Below are positions 6,793 through 11,139 of a stretch of DNA of 11,139 bases, piece after piece. Both the position numbers and the translations under genes were made by a program. Position 1 is the first letter of the stretch. Each line of letters opens with the position of its first letter. The stretch is taken from the NCBI GenBank assembly GCA_002293275.1, contig DBCX01000041.1, positions 10,329 through 21,467 on the forward strand, in the 5' to 3' direction. This stretch comes from Cyanobacteria bacterium UBA947 (lineage in GTDB: Bacteria > Cyanobacteriota > Vampirovibrionia > Gastranaerophilales > Gastranaerophilaceae). The notes beneath the pieces are model-generated. The model ran no database searches. It was not told where the DNA came from and worked only from the letters and a program-made list of their open reading frames with translations.

Positions 6793-7503
6793 ATGTTTTC
6801 CAGTTTTATACAAAATTTACTAAACACAGGCGGTCAAGCGCAGGCGATGCAGCGCGCCGTTGAGCTTAATAAAAAGACAATCAAGCAGGCGCCGCAATTA
6901 CCGCAAAATCCGCTTGATGTGCTATACCCAAACACAGCTGCACAGCAGGCCGCTCAGCAGGTTCCAAAGACCGCTGCAATTCAGCCGTTTGATAAAATTT
7001 TGCAATCGCAGGCGCAGTTGAATTTTGGCTCACTGCTTGCCAACCCGCAGAGCATGAAAGTCAACGCGCAAATCGCATCACCGCAAGATGTTGAGGCCGC
7101 TGAAAAACTTCAAGACAAGACTTCTTCGCGCCACCAGATTCTGAATTTGATTTCGCAAATGTCTAAAAAACACGGTGTTGATGAAAAACTTGTCAACGCG
7201 CTGGTCAAACAAGAATCAGGTTTCAACCCGCAAGCCACCTCAAAAGCAGGCGCTATGGGTTTGATGCAGCTTATGCCGACAACCGCGAAAAGCCTCGGTG
7301 TGGCTGACGCATACAACCCTGTCCAAAACGTAGACGGCGGCGTGCGCTACCTGAAATCCATGCTTGAAAAATACAACGGTAACGTGGTTCTGGCGCTCGC
7401 CGCCTACAACGCAGGTCCCGGTGCGGTTGACAAATACAACAGCGTACCGCCTTATGCCGAAACACAAAACTACGTTAAAAATATTCTGGCGAATTACCTA
7501 TAA
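6793..7503 (+). CDS. Lytic transglycosylase (SLT domain) with Gln-rich N-terminal region
   Basis: This 236-residue protein has an SLT-fold catalytic domain at about 115-236. Such enzymes cut the MurNAc-GlcNAc bond of peptidoglycan, forming 1,6-anhydroMurNAc. The catalytic Glu is E141 in LVKQESGFNPQATSKAGAMG, followed by LMQLMPTTAKSLGV, NVDGGVRYLKSML and LALAAYNAGPGAVDKY, all standard for the Slt70/MltE-like family. Residues 1-110 are rich in Gln, Ala and Asn and show no cleavable signal peptide or membrane helix. Export by another route, or action from inside during a secretion or flagellum-like assembly, must be considered; Bacillus YjbJ-like proteins have a similar organisation. GGGAGGG (6782-6788) sets the start at ATG 6793. 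Its stop codon (7501-7503) directly abuts that of the convergent asd gene. Confidence 0.9.
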   Translation: MFSSFIQNLLNTGGQAQAMQRAVELNKKTIKQAPQLPQNPLDVLYPNTAAQQAAQQVPKTAAIQPFDKILQSQAQLNFGSLLANPQSMKVNAQIASPQDVEAAEKLQDKTSSRHQILNLISQMSKKHGVDEKLVNALVKQESGFNPQATSKAGAMGLMQLMPTTAKSLGVADAYNPVQNVDGGVRYLKSMLEKYNGNVVLALAAYNAGPGAVDKYNSVPPYAETQNYVKNILANYL

Positions 7504-8553
7504 TTATTTATGCGCCGCGGCAAGGTTGCCCCAAAGCTGCATCTCAATAACCTTTTGAGCGATACGCACGGTGTTTAGCGCTGCGCCGATGCGAAGATTG
7601 TCTGCCACGCACCACAGCGAAATCCCGTTGTCAAACGCGTTGCATTTTCGGATTCTGCCGGCAAAAACAGGGTCAACCCCCGCCGCATCACGAGTTGTCG
7701 GGTACTCAAAATTATCCGGGTTGTCAATCACTTCAACCCCGAAAGCGTTCTTTAGTATTTCTCTTGCAATTTCGGGGGTCATTTCCCCATTTACCCCTTC
7801 AAACTCAATATCAACGGCTTCCGAGTGGCCCACGTAAACAGGAACCCTCACCGCAGTGCAAGAAATCGGTGTTGCAGCGTCAAGGTGAAGGATTTTTTTT
7901 GTCTCCAAATCAACCTTCATCTCCTCTTTTGTGTAGCCGTTCTCGCAGAACACGTCAATCTGCGGGATTACGTTGAATGAAATCGGTTTTTTGAAACACT
8001 GGTTGGTAAACGGTTTGCCCGCCAAATTCGCCGCGGTATCATCGCGCAGCTCGTTTATTGCGGCAATCCCCGCGCCCGAAACCGACTGGTATGTTGACAC
8101 AATCAGCCGTTTGATTTTTGCTTTCTCGTGCAGCGGTTTTAAAACAAGCATCAATTGCGACGTTGAGCAATTCGGGTTCGCGATAATCCCTTTGTGCCGG
8201 CGCAAATCCTCATCATTAACGCCGGCAATAACAAGCGGAACATCCTCATCCATCCGGAACGCGCTGGAATTATCAATAAAAACCGCCCCGCGTTTCACGG
8301 CCTCCGGCGCAAATTTAACGCTTGTCCCGCCGCCCGCCGACGCCATAACAATATCCACGCCCTCAAAGGATTCCGGCGTGCATTCTTCCACCGTGTGTTT
8401 GTTCCCTTGAAACTCAATCTCCTGCCCGGCACTTCTTGCGCTGGAAAGGAATTTTATATTCTCATACGGCAGTTTCAACTCATCCGTAATCTTTAAAATC
8501 TCTCTGCCCACAACTCCTGTTGCGCCAAGTATCGCTATGTTCGGTTTTTTCAT
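7504..8553 (-). CDS. asd: Aspartate-semialdehyde dehydrogenase
   Basis: This 349-residue enzyme makes L-aspartate-4-semialdehyde from aspartyl phosphate with NADPH. This is the branch point to lysine/diaminopimelate (peptidoglycan), threonine and methionine. The N-terminal NADP-binding loop is GATGVVGREIL (10-20). SSARSAG (37-43) contacts the cofactor. The catalytic Cys is C129 in ANPNCSTSQ, and the acid/base pair is R236 and H243 in AVRVPVYVGHSEA. Length and motifs are those of the typical bacterial family. It starts at ATG 8553 with AAGGAG upstream on the minus strand. It is transcribed alone, divergently from the small secreted-protein gene and convergent with the lytic transglycosylase. 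Confidence 0.97.
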   Translation of the reverse strand: MKKPNIAILGATGVVGREILKITDELKLPYENIKFLSSARSAGQEIEFQGNKHTVEECTPESFEGVDIVMASAGGGTSVKFAPEAVKRGAVFIDNSSAFRMDEDVPLVIAGVNDEDLRRHKGIIANPNCSTSQLMLVLKPLHEKAKIKRLIVSTYQSVSGAGIAAINELRDDTAANLAGKPFTNQCFKKPISFNVIPQIDVFCENGYTKEEMKVDLETKKILHLDAATPISCTAVRVPVYVGHSEAVDIEFEGVNGEMTPEIAREILKNAFGVEVIDNPDNFEYPTTRDAAGVDPVFAGRIRKCNAFDNGISLWCVADNLRIGAALNTVRIAQKVIEMQLWGNLAAAHK

Positions 8554-8589
8554 ATCTTTTTCTCCTTAAGGGCTAATGTAAGCATCGCC

Positions 8590-8618
8590 ATCATAGCACA
8601 AAGGGCAATGAAATTCAA
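8590..8618 (-). promoter_or_regulatory. Promoter of asd (-35 TTGAAT, 17-bp spacer, extended -10 TGCTATGAT)
   Basis: Read on the minus strand, TTGAAT (8618-8613), exactly 17 bp, and TATGAT (8595-8590) preceded by TGC form a good sigma-70-type promoter. The start would be near 8583, giving a leader of about 30 nt that includes the AAGGAG ribosome-binding site. This gene therefore has a conventional leader, unlike prfB and the helicase. Confidence 0.65.
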
Positions 8619-8655
8619 CGCGTAAAGAGCTAACATGAGCTTGGAGGGAAAAATT

Positions 8656-8949
8656 ATGAAAAAGATTATTTTAGCCATGGTATTTTTTGCCGCGCTGCCG
8701 GCTGCAGCATCGTGCAGTCTTGACACAGGCGCGTGCGTTGCAAGCAGCGCAAACTCAGGACACGAGATTAAGCCGCCAACCGAGGCGCGCCAGCCTGAGT
8801 TTCTTCAAAATATAAAACAACCGCCCGAAAATATCCCGACCCAGCGTTATGACCTGAGTCCGCCGGCAAATGACAACGCAAACATCAATATCTACAACTA
8901 CCACCCAAACTACCCGTTCGGCACGATTTTTGGCGGGCGGCCTAAGTGA
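8656..8949 (+). CDS. Small secreted protein of unknown function
   Basis: The frame is open from 8635, but GGAGGG (8642-8647) and a typical signal peptide place the start at ATG 8656, giving 97 residues. Residues 1-19 are a classic signal sequence (MKKIILAMVFFAALPAAA), followed by SCSLDTGACV. The Cys after AAAS could be lipidated, but the lipobox is poor, so signal peptidase I cleavage is as likely. The mature part is rich in Pro, Asn and Gln, ends with NINIYNYHPNYPFGTIFGG, and shows no recognisable domain. It has two Cys residues close together (SCSLDTGAC). Its 3' end overlaps the convergent LptF/G gene by 8 bp. I do not recognise the family. Confidence 0.65.
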   Translation: MKKIILAMVFFAALPAAASCSLDTGACVASSANSGHEIKPPTEARQPEFLQNIKQPPENIPTQRYDLSPPANDNANINIYNYHPNYPFGTIFGGRPK

Positions 8950-10075
8950 TTGTATAAACTTTTCGCCAGTAAAGCAGCGTCCCTGTCATCGTCAGAACAA
9001 TATTTGGCATCCACGCGGCCAAAATCGGTGCCAGGGAACCTGTTTCACCAATTGATATTGACAGCGCGCGCACCAGATAGTACGCAAAAATTATCAAAAT
9101 GCTGAACAAAAACCCGCGGTTGTAGCGCACACGCGGCGGCGTAATCGCCAGCGGAACCCCAATCAGCACAAACGCAATCGTAGTCAGCGGCAGCGCAATC
9201 TTGTCGTGCAGCGAGATTTGGATTTCTCTTTGTTTTTTCTCATCAAGCGTGTTTTCCCTGATAAATTTCATCAAGTTCATAAAATTCATCTCTTTTGCGA
9301 CGTTCTTTTCAAGCTCTCTTGACAAATCCACCCCAAACTTCACATTGGAATCGTCAAACAAAGTCGTGTTAAGGATTTTACCCTCGGTGCCGATTGTGTA
9401 AATAACACCTTTTTGAAAATCCCACCCGTCAGGAGATGTTTTGCCCTCCTGCGCTTGCAGCACCTGGATTGAGTTGTCGCTTGAATTGTCAAGTACCGTT
9501 ATATTGTACAAAACATCGTTGGCAGAAAGCCCGACATAAAAAAGCCGTTTTAACTTGCCCTCGCTTGATGTATCTTTGAACACAAAATTACGTTTGCCGT
9601 CAGGGATGTTTTTCTGGCTCAACGCCCACAGTGCAAGGTTTTTAGACTGCGTCGTCATAACAGGCACAACGCTTTCATTGATGATAAAACTGCAAACCGA
9701 CATCACCGCGGCGAAAATAAATATTGGTCTTGCTATCCGGCTAAGCCCGATACCGCAGGCTTTCAAGACTGTTATCTCAGACGAGAGGCTAAGCCGATTC
9801 AGCGTCATTACCGTCGCAAGCAGCACCCCCATCGGGATTGTCATAACAATGACCGACGGCAGGCTCAAAATAACCATAATAAACGCCACCTTGAACGGTA
9901 TCCCGAACTTTGAAATCTGCTTGATAAGCGTGATGAACGTGTCCGACGCAAAAATTATCGCCGTAAACACGCACACACCCATAATGAACATCTCAATAAC
10001 CTGTTTCAAGATGTATTTGTCCAAAAGTTTTATGTTTCTTAGTTTTCGTTTTGCCAGCCGTTTGTACTTTTTCAT
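8942..10075 (-). CDS. LptF/LptG (YjgP/YjgQ) family permease
   Basis: This 377-residue inner-membrane protein belongs to the family whose members pair with LptB ATPase to pull lipopolysaccharide from the inner membrane toward the Lpt bridge. Predicted membrane segments lie at about 27-44, 62-92 (two, broken by the Pro of TIPMGV), 115-135, 293-312, 321-340 and 347-369. The central part at about 137-285 is the periplasmic beta-jellyroll. Conserved features are LLDKYILKQVIE near the N-terminus, LSLSSEITVLKACGIGLSRI (95-114) and LHDKIALPL (289-297). The basic stretch KKYKRLAKRKLRNIK before the usual start is a slight extension. No lptB or second permease is in the window, so whether it is LptF or LptG cannot be decided; cyanobacteria-like lineages often carry a single member. 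It has no Shine-Dalgarno but has a -10 box directly upstream. Confidence 0.9.
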   Translation of the reverse strand: MKKYKRLAKRKLRNIKLLDKYILKQVIEMFIMGVCVFTAIIFASDTFITLIKQISKFGIPFKVAFIMVILSLPSVIVMTIPMGVLLATVMTLNRLSLSSEITVLKACGIGLSRIARPIFIFAAVMSVCSFIINESVVPVMTTQSKNLALWALSQKNIPDGKRNFVFKDTSSEGKLKRLFYVGLSANDVLYNITVLDNSSDNSIQVLQAQEGKTSPDGWDFQKGVIYTIGTEGKILNTTLFDDSNVKFGVDLSRELEKNVAKEMNFMNLMKFIRENTLDEKKQREIQISLHDKIALPLTTIAFVLIGVPLAITPPRVRYNRGFLFSILIIFAYYLVRALSISIGETGSLAPILAAWMPNIVLTMTGTLLYWRKVYTIT

Positions 10076-10082
10076 GTTCTTA

Positions 10083-10091
10083 AATATAACA
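10083..10091 (-). promoter_or_regulatory. Extended -10 (TGTTATATT) next to the LptF/G start
   Basis: On the minus strand TGT-TATATT ends 7 nt before the ATG at 10075, the same geometry as at prfB. There is no -35 match at 16-18 bp and no Shine-Dalgarno. A leaderless or near-leaderless transcript is implied. Confidence 0.5.
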
Positions 10092-10171
10092 TAAAAATTA
10101 GTGTGCGTTTGCCCTTATTTCGTTTTGTAAAATGTGCGCAAAAAAGTGCAGATTTCGGTGAAAAAAACCGT

Positions 10172-10177
10172 TATAAT
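10172..10177 (+). promoter_or_regulatory. -10 box (TATAAT) of the phosphodiester glycosidase gene
   Basis: A perfect TATAAT lies in the divergent gap 10076-10245, with no convincing -35. Transcription from about 10184 would give a 62-nt leader holding two small hairpins before the ATG at 10246. Confidence 0.5.
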
Positions 10178-10193
10178 AGATATAGAGGCCCCC

Positions 10194-10253
10194 GAGTGTT
10201 GAGAACCACCACTCGTTAAAAAAAACGGTATCCCGGACGAGTCTGATGGATAC
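10194..10253 (+). promoter_or_regulatory. Two small hairpins in the glycosidase leader, the second covering the start codon
   Basis: Hairpin 1 pairs CGAGTG with CACTCG around an 11-nt loop; its second arm is followed by an A-run, so it is not a terminator for this strand. Hairpin 2 pairs GTATCC (10228-10233) with GGATAC (10248-10253) around 14 nt, placing the ATG (10246-10248) at the stem base. Both arms are exact, but short 6-bp stems can arise by chance. Control of initiation is only a suggestion. Confidence 0.3.
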
Positions 10254-11139
10254 GGTTCTGCAATGGAAGAATTTAACCCTGCCGGAAGCCCTGTTAAAGC
10301 TTACGCTGATATGCGTATTTGTGCTTTGCCCGAACGTTCTGGCCGAGGATCTACGGCTTGCGCATCTGGATGTAGCGCCGCAAGTGTCATTTGATGATAC
10401 TGTGTCGGCAAAATATAGCGGCGCGAACATCGCAAACGTCACACAAGGCGTCAAACACATCAAAATGACAAAATATTACGGCGGAAAACCTGTCCGGATA
10501 AACGTTATTGAGGCGGATTTGGGGGCAAACGATTTACAGCTTACACCTGTGCTCGCAGCCGAAAAACTGCCCGCACGGCGCACAATCACAACGATTGCAA
10601 AAAATTCCAACGCAATTGTTGCGCTGAACGGCACATATTTCAAACCGCAGACCGGTGTACCGCTCGGTACCTTGATGATTGACGGCAAACTTTTGACAGG
10701 ACCCGTTTATGACAGGGTTGCGATGGGGATTATGAAAGACGGATTTGATATGGCGCGTGTTCAGCTTGATGCCTCAATAAAATCCGGCGACCAAACAATA
10801 AAAGTTGACAACCTCAACCAGCCGCGGATGCTCGCAAACTATGTGCTGGTCTACACACCGGAATGGGGCGCGCAAGCGCCGCAGGCGCCAAAAGGATGCA
10901 AATCGCTCGCAATCTCAGACAGTACCGTGACCGAAAGCAGCCAAATCCCATCTGACGGGTTTGTTGTCGTCGGGCCAGCGGCCGAGCTTAACAAGATAAG
11001 CAAAAAAGCCCGGTTATCAGTTAAAACCACCCCCGACTGGCAAAATGTCAAACATATCATAAGCGGCGGCCCGTATCTGGTTAAGGACGGTGAGGTTTTT
11101 GTTGATACGGCAGCGCAGCGGCTGGGCGCAATCGGCGGG
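10246..11139 (+). CDS. Secreted phosphodiester glycosidase (NAGPA family), 3' end beyond window
   Basis: The frame is open from ATG 10246 to the window end, 298 codons. An upstream in-frame TAG at 10183 with no ATG/GTG/TTG between supports this start. Residues 17-33 are a signal peptide core (LKLTLICVFVLCPNVLA), with likely cleavage before ED. The domain from about 80 matches NAGPA/phosphodiester glycosidases: RINVIEADLG (84-93), ALNGTYF (126-132), then GVPLGTLMIDGKLLTGP, and the signature SGGPYLVKDG (273-282), with GAIGG at the edge just before the family's usual R-T-A-x-G stretch. Human NAGPA removes GlcNAc from phosphodiesters. Bacterial relatives act on extracytoplasmic glycan phosphodiesters, but the substrate here is unknown. 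It is divergent from the LptF/G permease; both are envelope genes. Confidence 0.85.
   Translation, partial: MDTVLQWKNLTLPEALLKLTLICVFVLCPNVLAEDLRLAHLDVAPQVSFDDTVSAKYSGANIANVTQGVKHIKMTKYYGGKPVRINVIEADLGANDLQLTPVLAAEKLPARRTITTIAKNSNAIVALNGTYFKPQTGVPLGTLMIDGKLLTGPVYDRVAMGIMKDGFDMARVQLDASIKSGDQTIKVDNLNQPRMLANYVLVYTPEWGAQAPQAPKGCKSLAISDSTVTESSQIPSDGFVVVGPAAELNKISKKARLSVKTTPDWQNVKHIISGGPYLVKDGEVFVDTAAQRLGAIGG

Noticed and set aside
10226..10260. Hammerhead-like ribozyme (CTGATG next to GGACGAG)
   Set aside because: The conserved CTGATGA and GAAA core elements are not both present and the required three-stem layout cannot be drawn.
10098..10463. Minus-strand 121-codon ORF overlapping the glycosidase start
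   Set aside because: It is a shadow of the plus-strand glycosidase, which has a signal peptide and family motifs; the minus product resembles nothing.
1..11139. CRISPR array, insertion sequence, prophage or att sites
   Set aside because: No spaced direct repeats, transposase, integrase or terminal inverted repeats were seen on reading either strand.

Overview
The window reads as an ordinary chromosomal housekeeping segment of a Gram-negative-type bacterium with a double membrane. It carries an LptF/LptG lipopolysaccharide-export permease. Base composition is near 50% GC. A Ski2-like DEVH helicase, a DUF2993 (LmeA-family) envelope protein, a GerMN protein and a phosphodiester glycosidase (NAGPA family) divergent from an LptF/G permease together suggest the cyanobacterial side of the tree. 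A non-photosynthetic Vampirovibrionia/Melainabacteria (Gastranaerophilales-like) lineage is my best guess. This is inferred from gene content only and is not proven. There is no sign of a phage, transposon, CRISPR array or rRNA/tRNA gene.

Layout. (1) Positions 1-709, minus strand: the first 236 codons of a glycogen/starch-synthase-like protein, whose GT5 start follows about 200 residues of glutamine-rich, membrane-spanning and helical sequence. (2) Positions 807-4342, plus strand, a tight run: prfB (RF2, with its classic +1 programmed frameshift), truB, a DUF2993 domain joined to truB in one uninterrupted reading frame, a membrane-anchored GerMN protein and a small HicB-like protein. (3) Positions 4367-6670: a large Ski2-like helicase, apparently with its own promoter. 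(4) Positions 6793-7503: a soluble-transglycosylase-fold lytic enzyme. It abuts asd (7504-8553, minus) with no base between the two stop codons. (5) Positions 8656-8949: a small secreted protein of unknown function that converges on, and overlaps by 8 bp, an LptF/G permease (8942-10075, minus). (6) Positions 10246-11139, plus: a secreted phosphodiester glycosidase cut by the window end.

The genes fall into two themes: translation and RNA metabolism (prfB, truB, helicase), and the cell envelope and its precursors (DUF2993, GerMN, lytic transglycosylase, asd for the diaminopimelate/lysine/threonine branch, LptF/G, glycosidase). The most interesting signals are four. They are the unusual membrane-extended glycogen synthase, the truB-DUF2993 in-frame junction where a signal peptide overlaps the pseudouridine synthase tail, a recurring extended -10 box placed 7-8 nt before an ATG that lacks a Shine-Dalgarno (probable leaderless mRNAs), and the structured leader of the glycosidase. 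I saw no wholly new multi-gene system.
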